Shown piece by piece: positions 17,110-26,485 of a stretch of DNA of 64,000 nt. A model generated the notes under the pieces. It was not told where the DNA came from, ran no database searches, and saw nothing but the letters and a program-made list of their open reading frames with translations. The stretch covers positions 186,001-250,000 of the forward strand of contig CALAJN010000009.1 of assembly GCA_937922675.1 (NCBI GenBank), in the 5' to 3' direction. This DNA comes from an uncultured Granulosicoccaceae bacterium (GTDB taxonomy: Bacteria; Pseudomonadota; Gammaproteobacteria; Granulosicoccales; Granulosicoccaceae). Every line of letters begins with the position of its first letter. Position 1 is the first letter of the stretch. A program made the translations under genes and the position numbers.

Positions 17110-17616
17110 CTACAGCGCGGGCACCGAAACCTTCCGGCTCTCACACATCAGGGAAGCATCCGTACTGCTCTCCCCTGACCAGCGCTCACTTCCCTCAAAT
17201 TGAATGTCAGAAAGTGTTTCCTGAACAGGCTGATCGGCGTAGTCGAGCAGGACCGTTTGATCATCCAGCAGCTCGTAGGAAAAACTCGCTTCAAAGCCCT
17301 GCCCGGGATGAATCGCCACATAGATGCCAGAGTTGACTGAATCCTTGACAGCATCACCGGCCGCATCACCTGGAAACAGGTAGGCCACGGGTATCTCGGT
17401 CAGTGATGAGCTGCAATACCAATGCTCGGTGGTACCACCAGACTCACGCTCTGTGTAGAGGCGCGATAATAGTGTCGAATCAGGTTCAAGCACCTCTGTG
17501 CTTGGCGGGAACTCGGGTATGTCAGGTTGAGTATCGAGCTCCGGTGTCGAGTCAGGATTCTCGCAAGCACTCAGTACAAGAGTGATCAGTGCAAAACATG
17601 TGTGTTGAGTCTTCAT
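17110..17616 (-). CDS. Putative lipoprotein of unknown function
   Basis: A 168-residue protein. I chose ATG 17616 because it has a GGAGG site and gives a clean lipoprotein signal ending LVLSAC, with Cys18 as lipid site; 42 further in-frame residues upstream are rejected. The mature N-terminus is acidic and Pro-rich, a typical tether. The rest is a small polar domain with cysteines at WYCSSS and LMCES that could form a disulfide. I recognise no family. It is followed by a divergent SDR gene upstream and the MetE-like gene downstream. Confidence 0.72.
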   Translation of the reverse strand: MKTQHTCFALITLVLSACENPDSTPELDTQPDIPEFPPSTEVLEPDSTLLSRLYTERESGGTTEHWYCSSSLTEIPVAYLFPGDAAGDAVKDSVNSGIYVAIHPGQGFEASFSYELLDDQTVLLDYADQPVQETLSDIQFEGSERWSGESSTDASLMCESRKVSVPAL

Positions 17617-17777
17617 AACGCCTCCATGCGTCAGGACGGCCGTTTCAATCGTAGAGATTGCCGCCGCGTAGTTAATCGCAGCATCCTGCCACGACTGCAT
17701 AGCGTATCGTGTATGACAATCCAATGCCAGCCAGGCCTGCACTCGACAAATCGCGCTGATTCAGCAACTGTACTCCA

Positions 17778-18623
17778 ATGACTCAATCCATTCTCATCAC
17801 CGGTTGCTCCAGCGGCATCGGCCTTGATGCCGCGAGGACCCTGCAGGCACGCGGTTGGCAGGTGTTTGCCAGTTGCCGAAAAGAAAAGGATGTTGAGCGA
17901 CTTGGCGCTGAGGGTTTGACCAGTCTCAGACTCGATCATGATGATCCTGCCTCAATACACGCGGCAACCCATGCGGTGCTGGAGGCGACTGGCGGAACAA
18001 TCGATGCCGTGTTTGCCAATGGTGCCTACGCCATTCCGGGGCGCGTTGAAGATTTACCTCGTGATGCGCTGCGTGCCATCTTCGAGACGAATCTTTTCGG
18101 ACCGTTTGAATTGGTCAATGCCGTATTGCCTGCCATGCGAGCAGCTGACAATGGCCGTGGAAGCGGTCGTATCGTGTTGTGCTCTTCAGTACTCGGCTTT
18201 GCAGCAATGCCATGGCGTGGTGCCTACAACTCGACTAAATTCGCCATGGAGGGGCTTGCTGACACACTACGTCTTGAGCTGAACGATACCGGGATAGAAG
18301 TAGTGCTCATTCAACCCGGCCCGATCGGTACAAACATTCGAGAGAACTCGATCGCCCACTTCGAGCGCTGGATCAATTTGAGCGAGGCAAGAGAAGAGAC
18401 AGCCTACCGCTCTCAGCTGATGCCTCGCCTGTATACCCCGGGAAGAGCGAAGGACCGATTTGAACTGCCTCCCGCAGCAGTGACCAAAGAGCTTGTGCAT
18501 GCACTGGAAAGCAAGCGCCCCAAGGCGCGCTACAGAATCACAGCCCCCACCCGATTTGCCGCCGTCATCAAACGCCTGGTCTCGACACGCGTAATGGACA
18601 AGATACTGCTGGGCAAAAGCTAG
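17778..18623 (+). CDS. Short-chain dehydrogenase/reductase
   Basis: A 281-residue SDR. The cofactor motif TGCSSGIG lies at residues 8-15, the NNAG-equivalent reads NGAY, the catalytic Ser is in CSSVLGF and the catalytic pair is Y-x3-K in YNSTK. The C-terminal extension of about 40 residues with RYRITAPTRFAAVIKRL is typical of the SDR subgroup that acts on retinol-like or steroid-like lipids, but substrate assignment by eye is unsafe. Its TAG stop shares two bases with the TAG stop of the convergent pirin gene. Confidence 0.85.
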   Translation: MTQSILITGCSSGIGLDAARTLQARGWQVFASCRKEKDVERLGAEGLTSLRLDHDDPASIHAATHAVLEATGGTIDAVFANGAYAIPGRVEDLPRDALRAIFETNLFGPFELVNAVLPAMRAADNGRGSGRIVLCSSVLGFAAMPWRGAYNSTKFAMEGLADTLRLELNDTGIEVVLIQPGPIGTNIRENSIAHFERWINLSEAREETAYRSQLMPRLYTPGRAKDRFELPPAAVTKELVHALESKRPKARYRITAPTRFAAVIKRLVSTRVMDKILLGKS

Positions 18624-19579
18624 TCCTCGGTTGCTCCCGTAGCACGTCGCGGCTTGCCCTCGTTCTCGGGGAGTGGAATGAACTCCTCTACATCGCCTGG
18701 CACGGAATCAAACTGACCGCGGCGCCATTCTTCCTTGGCCGCTTCTATGCGCTCAGGCCGCGAGGATACGAAGTTCCACCAGATGTAGCGTGCCTCAGTC
18801 ATCGGATCACCGCCAAACAACATCAGTCGGGTGGCCTGCTGCGCTTCGATGACCACAGGCACGCCACGCTTGAGCACGACCAGCTGGTGCGCCTCGAATG
18901 CATCATGGCCAATGCACATACCGCCATTGAGCACGTAGATGGCGCGCTCATCAACAGTGGCATCGATCTGAACGCTGGAACCTGCCTCCATCACAAGCTC
19001 GGCGTAAAGCGTTTCCGAGCTGGTTTCCAAGGGGGAACGCTCTCCAAACGCACTACCGGCAATGATACGGGCCTGTACCCCATCCGCGGCAAGCTCAGGC
19101 AGTTCATCGGCGGCATGATGGATAAAGTCGGCATTGGATTCCTCCAGCGCACGCGGCAAGGCTACCCAGGTTTGCAGACCCGACAAGCGTTGCCCGGTCT
19201 GCCGAAGCTCCGAAGAGGTGCGTTCAGAGTGCACGATACCGCGCCCGGCCTTCATCCAGTTAACTGCACCTGGTGTGATTGTCTTGTCCGTGCCCAGGCT
19301 GTCGCGGTGCACGATTTCACCTTCAAATAGATAAGTGATAGTGGCAAGATTGATGTGCGGATGCGGCCGCACGTCGATGCCCTCATTGGTCAAAAACTCA
19401 GCCGGGCCCATCTCATCGAAGAAGATGAAGGGGCCCACCATCTGACGTTGTGTGGTCGGCAGGGCACGTCGTACTGTCATTTCGCCAAGGTCAACAGCGC
19501 GCGGTACGATCAAGGTATCTATCGCATCCACAGACGCCGCATTACCGGGAACAGGATCGGGTACCGGACTCCAGGTCAT
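18620..19579 (-). CDS. Pirin family protein
   Basis: A 319-residue bicupin. The N-terminal cupin has the pirin metal site: HPH in RPHPHINLATITYLFEG, a His in HRDSLG, and GIVHSE. Pirins bind iron and either oxidise quercetin-like compounds or act as redox-dependent regulators. It lies 75 bases downstream of the SDR at 19.7-20.4 kb on the same strand and may be the last gene of the dehydrogenase operon. A second pirin lies at 25.5 kb. Confidence 0.88.
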   Translation of the reverse strand: MTWSPVPDPVPGNAASVDAIDTLIVPRAVDLGEMTVRRALPTTQRQMVGPFIFFDEMGPAEFLTNEGIDVRPHPHINLATITYLFEGEIVHRDSLGTDKTITPGAVNWMKAGRGIVHSERTSSELRQTGQRLSGLQTWVALPRALEESNADFIHHAADELPELAADGVQARIIAGSAFGERSPLETSSETLYAELVMEAGSSVQIDATVDERAIYVLNGGMCIGHDAFEAHQLVVLKRGVPVVIEAQQATRLMLFGGDPMTEARYIWWNFVSSRPERIEAAKEEWRRGQFDSVPGDVEEFIPLPENEGKPRRATGATED

Positions 19580-19654
19580 GACTCAGCCTCTGATTTCGTC
19601 AGGCGTGAACGACAAGGGTGAATTTCTTGTCGCCGACTGAAACCGGGGTATGCG

Positions 19655-20422
19655 CTAACTCGCAGTCCATCCGCCATCAACAACCAGTGAAGTCCCGGTG
19701 ATCATGGCGGCGGCATCTGAGGCCAGAAACACAACGGGCCCCATCATGTCCTCGATTTCTGCCACGCGCCCCAATTCGATTTTTTCCTCTATCCACTTCA
19801 CGCGTTCGGGTATCGCAAACGTAGGCGCGGTCAGAGGAGTGCGCACAAAAGTCGGACAAATCGTGTTGACGCGAATATTGTGTTTCCCGGACTCGACCGC
19901 CAAGGCACGCGTCAAGCCTTCAATACCCCATTTGCTCATGCAGTAGACGGTCCGGTCGATACCACCGACCAGTCCCATCTGGGACGAGGTGTTGATGATG
20001 GAGCCGCCCTTGCCTGCCTTGATCATACCGAGCAACACGGTCTGCGCCACGAAGTACGCCGAGCGCGTGTTGATGTCCATGATCAAGTCAAAGTCTTCGG
20101 TTGTGACATCAACCATTGGCGCGGGCCGATTCACGCCTGCATTGTTCACAAGAATGTCAAAGGGCCCCTCGGCAGTGAGAACGCGACGCACTGTGTCCAC
20201 ATCACTGACATCCAGGGTCAGTGGATGTGCCTTGCAACCAGCCCTGGACAAGGTCTTGCAAAGATCTTCAAGCTCTGCTGCAGAACGCGCAGCGGCAACC
20301 ACTTCAGCACCCGCTGTAGCAAGGGCCACAGCCGCTCCCATACCAATGCCGCGACTGGCGCCAGTGACAAGGGCCCGCTTGCCGTCCAGTCGAAATGACG
20401 GTGTTACTGGAAGGTCACTCAT
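19655..20422 (-). CDS. Short-chain dehydrogenase/reductase, probably paired with the HisD-family enzyme
   Basis: A 255-residue classical SDR: TGASRGIG cofactor loop, NNAG, catalytic Ser in NTSSQMG, Y-x3-K in YCMSK, and a C-terminal VVDGGWTAS. The form is that of gluconate 5-dehydrogenase/3-oxoacyl reductase-like enzymes. It begins 44 bases after the HisD-family dehydrogenase on the same strand. In dihydroxypropanesulfonate degradation, dehydrogenases called HpsO and HpsP accompany HpsN, which makes a similar interconverting role possible. That is inference from context. Confidence 0.86.
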   Translation of the reverse strand: MSDLPVTPSFRLDGKRALVTGASRGIGMGAAVALATAGAEVVAAARSAAELEDLCKTLSRAGCKAHPLTLDVSDVDTVRRVLTAEGPFDILVNNAGVNRPAPMVDVTTEDFDLIMDINTRSAYFVAQTVLLGMIKAGKGGSIINTSSQMGLVGGIDRTVYCMSKWGIEGLTRALAVESGKHNIRVNTICPTFVRTPLTAPTFAIPERVKWIEEKIELGRVAEIEDMMGPVVFLASDAAAMITGTSLVVDGGWTAS

Positions 20423-20466
20423 CAGATAACGCCGAAATCAGTTAGAGGTGTACTCATGGTAGCCGC

Positions 20467-21780
20467 TCACACAGGCTCGGCCCGTTCTCCGTATGGAATG
20501 TTTCGTCCACCGTAGCGGCGTACTCGCACATTGGCTTGTTCGGCATGACCGACAAAGCCCTCCAGCATGCAGAGCCTGGAGCAGTATTCACCCACCTGGG
20601 CCGATGCCTCATCAGTCAGGACGCGCTGATAGGTGTGCGTCTTGATGAACTTGCCTACCCAAAGACCACCGGTGTATCGGCCTGCCTTTTTTGTGGGTAG
20701 CGTGTGATTGGTGCCGATGACCTTGTCACCGTAGGCCACGTTGGTACGGGGCCCGAGAAACAACGCGCCATAGGAGGTCATTCCATTGAGAAAGAAATCA
20801 TCGTCACGTGTCATGACCTGCACGTGCTCCGATGCAAGCTTCTCACTCTCTTTGAGCATTTCGTTCAGATCACGGCACAGGATGATTTCGCCGTAGGTCT
20901 CCCAGGACTGACGGGCGACACTCGCTGTTGGCAGTATCTCCAGCAGCCGGTCAATTTCTGCCAGCGTATCTTTCGCCAGTTTCTCGGAGTCTGTTATCAG
21001 CACAGCCGGTGAATTTGTCCCGTGCTCTGCCTGGCCCAATAGATCGGTAGCCACAATCTCGCCATCGACCGTGTCATCTGCGATAACGCAGGTCTCGGTA
21101 GGGCCTGCAAACAAATCGATGCCAACCCGGCCAAACAACTGTCGTTTGGCTTCTGCCACAAACGCATTTCCTGGTCCTACCAGCATATCGACAGGGGCGA
21201 TGCTCTCGGTGCCGAGGGCCATGGCTCCAACCGCCTGAGTCCCGCCAAGTACATAGATCTCGTCTGCACCGCCTAAATGCATGGCAGCGACAATAGCTGG
21301 ATGTGCACCACCCTCAAACGGTGGCGCTGCTGCCACCACCCGCGGTACACCGGCAACCTTGGCTGTCACCACGCTCATGTGAGCACTTGCCACCATCGGG
21401 TACTTGCCGCCCGGAACATAACAACCAACCGAGTTCACCGGAATATGCCGGTGCCCCAGCATCACTCCTGGCAAGGTTTCTACTTCAACATCCAGCATGC
21501 TGTCTCGCTGAACTTGCGCAAAGTTACGCACCTGTTCCTGAGCAAATCTAATGTCGGCCAGGTCGCGGGCCGATACCATTGCCATGGCAGCTTCGATCTC
21601 GTGTTCATCTAGGCGAAAGCGGGCTGGCTCCCACTGGTCAAACCGGGCCGATAACTCTCTGACGGCGTCATCGCCACGCGACTCGATGTCGGCAAGAATG
21701 CCTTCAACCGTTGCGCGTACTTTGGAGTCGTCGTCACGCCGTTCCGCTGCTGGTTTACTGCCCTTGAGTATCTGCGCCAT
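20467..21780 (-). CDS. Histidinol dehydrogenase-family enzyme, HpsN-like (sulfopropanediol dehydrogenase candidate)
   Basis: A 437-residue member of the HisD family. Family residues are visible: Gln and His in LGQAEHGTN, Glu-His in ASEHVQV, and [11 protein letters not shown] near the end. The segment [20 protein letters not shown] and the following [11 protein letters not shown] are typical of the branch annotated as sulfopropanediol 3-dehydrogenase (HpsN) rather than biosynthetic HisD, which I recall as having GGARF and SVxDF at that place. No other his genes are nearby. It is divergent from a sulfate-activating enzyme gene and upstream of an SDR. Likely reaction: NAD-dependent four-electron oxidation of an alcohol to an acid; the substrate is inferred. 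Confidence 0.8.
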   Translation of the reverse strand: MAQILKGSKPAAERRDDDSKVRATVEGILADIESRGDDAVRELSARFDQWEPARFRLDEHEIEAAMAMVSARDLADIRFAQEQVRNFAQVQRDSMLDVEVETLPGVMLGHRHIPVNSVGCYVPGGKYPMVASAHMSVVTAKVAGVPRVVAAAPPFEGGAHPAIVAAMHLGGADEIYVLGGTQAVGAMALGTESIAPVDMLVGPGNAFVAEAKRQLFGRVGIDLFAGPTETCVIADDTVDGEIVATDLLGQAEHGTNSPAVLITDSEKLAKDTLAEIDRLLEILPTASVARQSWETYGEIILCRDLNEMLKESEKLASEHVQVMTRDDDFFLNGMTSYGALFLGPRTNVAYGDKVIGTNHTLPTKKAGRYTGGLWVGKFIKTHTYQRVLTDEASAQVGEYCSRLCMLEGFVGHAEQANVRVRRYGGRNIPYGERAEPV

Positions 21781-21939
21781 GTCTTGTGTTTCAAATACGC
21801 CTAATCAACGCGAACCGCGTCAAGTCCGCTGACCCTATCCGATGATAATTTGCGCCGCAACTGCCGACGGTACGAAACTTGCGATCAAGAAGCTCGCGAT
21901 TGTGACCCCATTAACCTCGATTCACACGGTAAATCCCTG

Positions 21940-23646
21940 ATGCCCGACAACAACCTGGCCCCGGTCCCAGAGCTCTACGCTCCGTTTGACAGGGTCGATA
22001 CGCTCAAAAAGGATGCTGCAGACCTTGTCTCATGGGATCTGACCGCGCGTCAAATCTGCGACCTGGAACTCCTGATGAATGGGGGTTTCTACCCGCTGAC
22101 AGGCTTTTTGAACAAGGCTGAATACGAGTCCGTCTGTACCGACATGCGTCTCGGTGATGGCTCACTCTGGCCGATTCCAATCACACTGGACGTCAATGAG
22201 GAGTTCTCATCACAGCTCAGCGCAGGGCAACAGATCGCGCTGCGCGATCTTGAAGGTGTGATTCTCGCCACACTCGAGGTGGGCGATATCTGGACTCCGG
22301 ACAAGTCAATGGAAGCAGAGGCGGTGTTCGGTGCTGATGACAGCGCTCACCCCTCGGTCGCCTATCTGCATGAACAGGCGGGTGACGTCTACGTCGGTGG
22401 CAAGATCACCGGTCTTGAGCGCCCACAACACTATGACTTTCGCGCACGACGCGATTCACCCAACGAGCTGCGCAGCACTTTTCGCAAACTCGGCTGGCGT
22501 CGTGTAGTGGCCTTCCAGACACGCAACCCCCTGCACCGTGCGCACCAGGAGCTGACCTTCCGCGCCGCTCGCGAAGTCAAGGCCAACCTCTTGATCCACC
22601 CGGTAGTGGGACTGACCAAGCCCGGTGATATCGATCACTTCACGCGTGTACGTTGCTACGAAGCGGTACTGGATCAGTACCCGCAATCAACAACGGCTCT
22701 GTCGCTATTGAACCTTGCCATGCGTATGGCAGGCCCACGCGAGGCCGTCTGGCACGGCCTGGTGCGACGCAACCACGGCTGCACCCACCTGATCGTGGGT
22801 CGTGACCACGCCGGCCCGGGCAAGAACTCGGCTGGCGAGGATTTCTATGGCCCTTATGACGCACAAGAACTCTTCCGCAAGCACGCCAGTGAAATCGGCG
22901 TCGAGATGGTCGACTTCAAGCACATGGTGTACGTCCAGGAACGCGCACAGTACGAGCCTGCAGATGAAGTGGAACAAGAAGCGACAGTTCTCAATATTTC
23001 GGGGACAGAGTTGCGTCGCCGTCTGGCAGAAGGCCTGGACATTCCGGAGTGGTTCTCCTTCCCTGCTGTGGTCACAGAACTCAGGCGCTCACGCCCGCCT
23101 CGCGACGAGCAAGGTTTTACCGTGTTCTTCACAGGATTTTCTGGCTCTGGCAAATCCACGATTGCCAACGCTCTTATGGTCAAGCTAATGGAAATGGGCG
23201 GACGCCCTGTCACACTGCTCGATGGTGACATCGTGCGCAAAAATCTGTCCTCCGAGCTCGGCTTCTCGAAAGAGCACCGAGACCTGAACATCCGACGCAT
23301 CGGCTATGTAGCATCGGAGATCACCAAGAATCGTGGTATCGCCATCTGCGCACCCATCGCGCCCTACGCCTCAACACGAAAGGCTGTGCGACAGGATATC
23401 GAGGGCTACGGCGCCTTCATTGAGATCCACGTTGCCACATCCATCGAGGAGTGCGAGCGACGCGATCGCAAGGGACTCTACAAGCTGGCACGCGCCGGCA
23501 AGATCTCGGAGTTCACAGGAATCTCCGATCCCTATGACGTGCCTGAGAATCCCGAGCTGGTGCTCGAGACTGAGGACCTGAGCGTCGATGACTGCGCGCA
23601 CCAGGTGATCCTGACACTGGCAAGCATGGGGCTCATTGCTGCCTGA
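21940..23646 (+). CDS. Bifunctional sulfate adenylyltransferase / adenylylsulfate kinase
   Basis: A 568-residue fusion. The N-terminal ATP sulfurylase carries QTRNPLHRAH (about 193-202, the ATP-binding His pair) and VGRDHAGPG (about 286-294). The C-terminal APS kinase carries the P-loop GFSGSGKST (about 399-407) and DGDIVRKNLSSELGFSKEH. Together they convert sulfate to PAPS in the cytoplasm for assimilation or sulfation. ATG 21940 begins MPDNNLAPVPELYAP, the usual start; a TTG 90 bases upstream is in frame but gives an arginine- and cysteine-rich tail unlike the family. Divergent from the HpsN-like gene across a 160-bp shared promoter region. Confidence 0.95.
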   Translation: MPDNNLAPVPELYAPFDRVDTLKKDAADLVSWDLTARQICDLELLMNGGFYPLTGFLNKAEYESVCTDMRLGDGSLWPIPITLDVNEEFSSQLSAGQQIALRDLEGVILATLEVGDIWTPDKSMEAEAVFGADDSAHPSVAYLHEQAGDVYVGGKITGLERPQHYDFRARRDSPNELRSTFRKLGWRRVVAFQTRNPLHRAHQELTFRAAREVKANLLIHPVVGLTKPGDIDHFTRVRCYEAVLDQYPQSTTALSLLNLAMRMAGPREAVWHGLVRRNHGCTHLIVGRDHAGPGKNSAGEDFYGPYDAQELFRKHASEIGVEMVDFKHMVYVQERAQYEPADEVEQEATVLNISGTELRRRLAEGLDIPEWFSFPAVVTELRRSRPPRDEQGFTVFFTGFSGSGKSTIANALMVKLMEMGGRPVTLLDGDIVRKNLSSELGFSKEHRDLNIRRIGYVASEITKNRGIAICAPIAPYASTRKAVRQDIEGYGAFIEIHVATSIEECERRDRKGLYKLARAGKISEFTGISDPYDVPENPELVLETEDLSVDDCAHQVILTLASMGLIAA

Positions 23647-23672
23647 CGTTCAAGCTTTCAACGCCCTGGACC

Positions 23673-23710
23673 AGGGGCGTGAGTGCGACCACAACTGCAC
23701 TCACGTCCCT
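23673..23710. terminator. Bidirectional terminator between convergent genes
   Basis: A 14-bp stem with one G-T pair (23673-23686 against 23697-23710) and a 10-nt loop sits between the SAT-APSK stop and the ThDP enzyme stop, which converge. There is only a short T-run (TT) on the plus side. Confidence 0.65.
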
Positions 23711-23730
23711 TCAGCGAGACTGGCAGCTGA

Positions 23731-25407
23731 CTACGGAACGAGCACGTCAGGGTCGGTCATCAGATGCAAAAGCGAAGGACCGTCGGTATCAAGTGCTTGA
23801 TTGAACGCCTGCACAAACTGATCGACCGTCTGAACCTTTACACCCACTACCCCACACGCTTGCGCCAGGACTGCAAAGTCAGGATTCTTGAGCGTTGTAC
23901 CCACCACTCGCTCAGGATAGCGGCGCTGCTGATGCATACGGATAGTGCCGTAGCACTGATTGTCACAAACAAGCAGTATCAATCGGCATCTACGCTCTGC
24001 CGCAAGTGCCAACTCCTGCATGGTCATCTGAAAACACCCATCACCGGCCAGACAGACAACCTGTCTGTCTGGAAAACGCAGTGAAGCCGCGATTGCTGCG
24101 GGCAATCCATAGCCCATCGACCCCGACGTCGGGGACAATTGCGTTCTCCATTGACGAAATCGGTAGAAGCGATGTAGCCAGACACAATAGTTACCTGCGC
24201 CATTGCACACGATCGCATCGTCGACGAGCACACGATTCAAGTGTGCGATCACAGATTCCATAGGCAAAGGCAGGTTGATTTCTGGCGGCTTGGACCACTG
24301 CTCGTAATCAGCACGAGCCTCACTCAGCCAGATACGCCTTGAGTCTGAAAAAGACGCCGTAGTGGGTAGCGCTGCAATAGCGGCAATCACTTCGGACGCT
24401 CGCGCAGCAATGCCGAGTGCCGGCCGGAACACACGACCCAGTTCGTCAGGATCAGCGTGCACGTGCACCAGCGTCTGCGACGGTTTTGGCGACTCAAGCA
24501 AGGTGTAGGCAGATGTCGTCATCTCCCCAAGTCGACACCCCAGAGCAAGGATGACATCGGCATCACGAACCCGCGCGGCAAGCCGCGGATCAGGTCCGAT
24601 ACCCACATGACCGACAAAATGCTCGTCTCTGTTGTCAAGATACTCCTGACAACGAAACGAGACGCCTACCGGCCAACAACGCTTCCTGGCGACGGCGGCT
24701 AGCGTCTGCGCCGCTTCTGCTGACCACCCTCCACCACCGACAACGACCATCGGGCGCTCAGCCTCATCGAGCAGCCTGACCACCTTGCCAGCCGCCTCGG
24801 CACTAACGCTCTGCCACGCAGTCAGCGCTGGCAAGCCATCAGCGACCGTGACAGTCGCTGACAGACGATCCTCTGGCAACGAAATGACAACAGGGCCCGG
24901 CCGCCCATTGCTTGCGACATGAAAGGCGCGACTGACATACTCAGGAATGCGGTCAGTACGTTCCAGCTCGTATACCGCCTTGGCCAGAGGAGCGAACATG
25001 GCGCGGTAGTCCACCTCCTGAAACGCCTCACGATCTCGCTGATCGCTCGCTACCTGACCGATAAACAGTATCATCGGCGTTGAGTCCTGAAAGGCCACAT
25101 GCACGCCGGCTGCCGCATTGGTGGCCCCCGGAGCTCGTGTGACAAAAGCGATACCGGGCCGTCCGGTCAACTTGCCATCGGCCTCGGCCATCATGGCCGC
25201 CCCACCCTCATGGCGAGCGTTCACGACATCGACACCGCTATCGTGCAGACCATCGAGGGCGGCAAGATAACTCTCTCCGGGCACGACGAAAACGCGCTCG
25301 ACGCCATTCAGTACGAGCTGGTCGACGAGCACCTGCCCGCCGTGGCGTGGGTGTAACGTGCTCATGTTCAACGGGTCGTCTTCAATGATCGTCGATGGGG
25401 TAGTCAT
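23731..25407 (-). CDS. Thiamine diphosphate-dependent enzyme, acetolactate synthase-like
   Basis: A 558-residue ThDP enzyme with the three usual domains. The N-terminal catalytic Glu lies in NARHEGGAAMMAEA. The middle domain has VVVGGGGWSAEA. The C-terminal cofactor motif runs from GDGCFQMTMQELALAAE to NQCYG, the GDG...N Mg-ThDP site. Family members include acetolactate synthase, glyoxylate carboligase and various decarboxylases; no small regulatory subunit gene is adjacent, so biosynthetic IlvB is unlikely. ATG 25407 and ATG 25365 are both possible starts, neither with a strong ribosome-binding site. It converges on the sulfate-activation gene. Confidence 0.85.
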   Translation of the reverse strand: MTTPSTIIEDDPLNMSTLHPRHGGQVLVDQLVLNGVERVFVVPGESYLAALDGLHDSGVDVVNARHEGGAAMMAEADGKLTGRPGIAFVTRAPGATNAAAGVHVAFQDSTPMILFIGQVASDQRDREAFQEVDYRAMFAPLAKAVYELERTDRIPEYVSRAFHVASNGRPGPVVISLPEDRLSATVTVADGLPALTAWQSVSAEAAGKVVRLLDEAERPMVVVGGGGWSAEAAQTLAAVARKRCWPVGVSFRCQEYLDNRDEHFVGHVGIGPDPRLAARVRDADVILALGCRLGEMTTSAYTLLESPKPSQTLVHVHADPDELGRVFRPALGIAARASEVIAAIAALPTTASFSDSRRIWLSEARADYEQWSKPPEINLPLPMESVIAHLNRVLVDDAIVCNGAGNYCVWLHRFYRFRQWRTQLSPTSGSMGYGLPAAIAASLRFPDRQVVCLAGDGCFQMTMQELALAAERRCRLILLVCDNQCYGTIRMHQQRRYPERVVGTTLKNPDFAVLAQACGVVGVKVQTVDQFVQAFNQALDTDGPSLLHLMTDPDVLVP

Positions 25408-25544
25408 TCAGCAGGACGCCGGCACTCGAATTGACACTCAAAACCACATTGACACTGGAAAGCCGAGGTCGCAAGCCTCATCCTGTCCGTTACCAGCGCA
25501 TGCGCACCCAGAGTACGCACCCTAGCGAAGAGGAATATCACTCG

Positions 25545-26450
25545 ATGTCTATCCGTCCCGTCAAGTCTGTCTCCAATTCCCGGCCCACCATGGAAGGCGC
25601 AGGCGTGCATCTGCATCGTGTCTTCGGTTTCGGGGACCCTTCCATGACCGACCCCTTCCTGATGATGGACGATTTCCGTAATGACGTCCCGGAACACTAC
25701 GCTGCAGGTTTCCCCTGGCACCCGCATCGCGGCATAGAGACCATCACCTATGTGCTTGCAGGTAGCGTCGACCATGCCGACAGCCTCGGTAATGCCGGCA
25801 CCTTGGGTCCGGGTAGCGTGCAGTGGATGACTGCTGGAAGCGGCATTCTGCACCAGGAGATGCCCAAGGGAGATGCAGCCGGGCGCATGCACGGTTTTCA
25901 GTTGTGGGCCAACCTGCCCGCACGCGACAAGATGACCGCACCACGCTATCAGGATATTGTGGGGGAGGACATCCCCGAGCGTATTGATGATGACGGCACC
26001 ACCATTCGCGTGATCGTCGGGGACTGGCGTGGCATTGCCGGCCCTGTGGACGGAATTGCGGCAGAGCCCCAGTACCTGGATGTGTGCATCCCAGCCAACA
26101 CCACCAAACGCATACCTGTCGATGCGTGGCGCACTGCCTTCGCCTACATATTTGAAGGTTCGGCAGACTTTCGCAATGCATCAAAGCCCGTCGGTGTTCG
26201 CGTCGAGAAAGAGATCAAGGGCGAGGAGTTGCACTTGCGAGACCTGTCGGGCAATCGGACGCTGGTGGTGTTTGATACCGGTGATGAGATCCACGTGACA
26301 TCAGGCGAAGAGGGTGTACGTTTTCTATTGATCTCCGGACGCCCGATTCAGGAGCCCGTCGCCTGGCACGGCCCGATTGTCATGAACACACGATCAGAGA
26401 TCGAGCAAGCCATGGACGAGTTGCAAAACGGCACGTTCATTCGCGGCTGA
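25545..26450 (+). CDS. Pirin family protein
   Basis: A 301-residue bicupin with the pirin metal site WHPHRGIETITYVLAG, the His of HADSLG and GILHQE. ATG 25545 has an AGAGGA site 10 nt upstream; 38 extra in-frame residues before it are rejected. The C-terminal cupin region and the closing RSEIEQAMDELQNGTF are typical of the YhhW/YhaK-like pirins. Pirins bind Fe(II) and can act as quercetinases or redox sensors. It is divergent from the ThDP enzyme and convergent with the DnaJ-like gene. Confidence 0.9.
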   Translation: MSIRPVKSVSNSRPTMEGAGVHLHRVFGFGDPSMTDPFLMMDDFRNDVPEHYAAGFPWHPHRGIETITYVLAGSVDHADSLGNAGTLGPGSVQWMTAGSGILHQEMPKGDAAGRMHGFQLWANLPARDKMTAPRYQDIVGEDIPERIDDDGTTIRVIVGDWRGIAGPVDGIAAEPQYLDVCIPANTTKRIPVDAWRTAFAYIFEGSADFRNASKPVGVRVEKEIKGEELHLRDLSGNRTLVVFDTGDEIHVTSGEEGVRFLLISGRPIQEPVAWHGPIVMNTRSEIEQAMDELQNGTFIRG

Positions 26451-26485
26451 GTCCTGTGCGAACGTGCAAACCGATCTCACTCAGC

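Noticed and set aside
20467-21780. Reading this gene as hisD of histidine biosynthesis
   Set aside because: The [19 protein letters not shown] region differs from biosynthetic HisD and no other his genes are near; the HpsN-like branch fits better.
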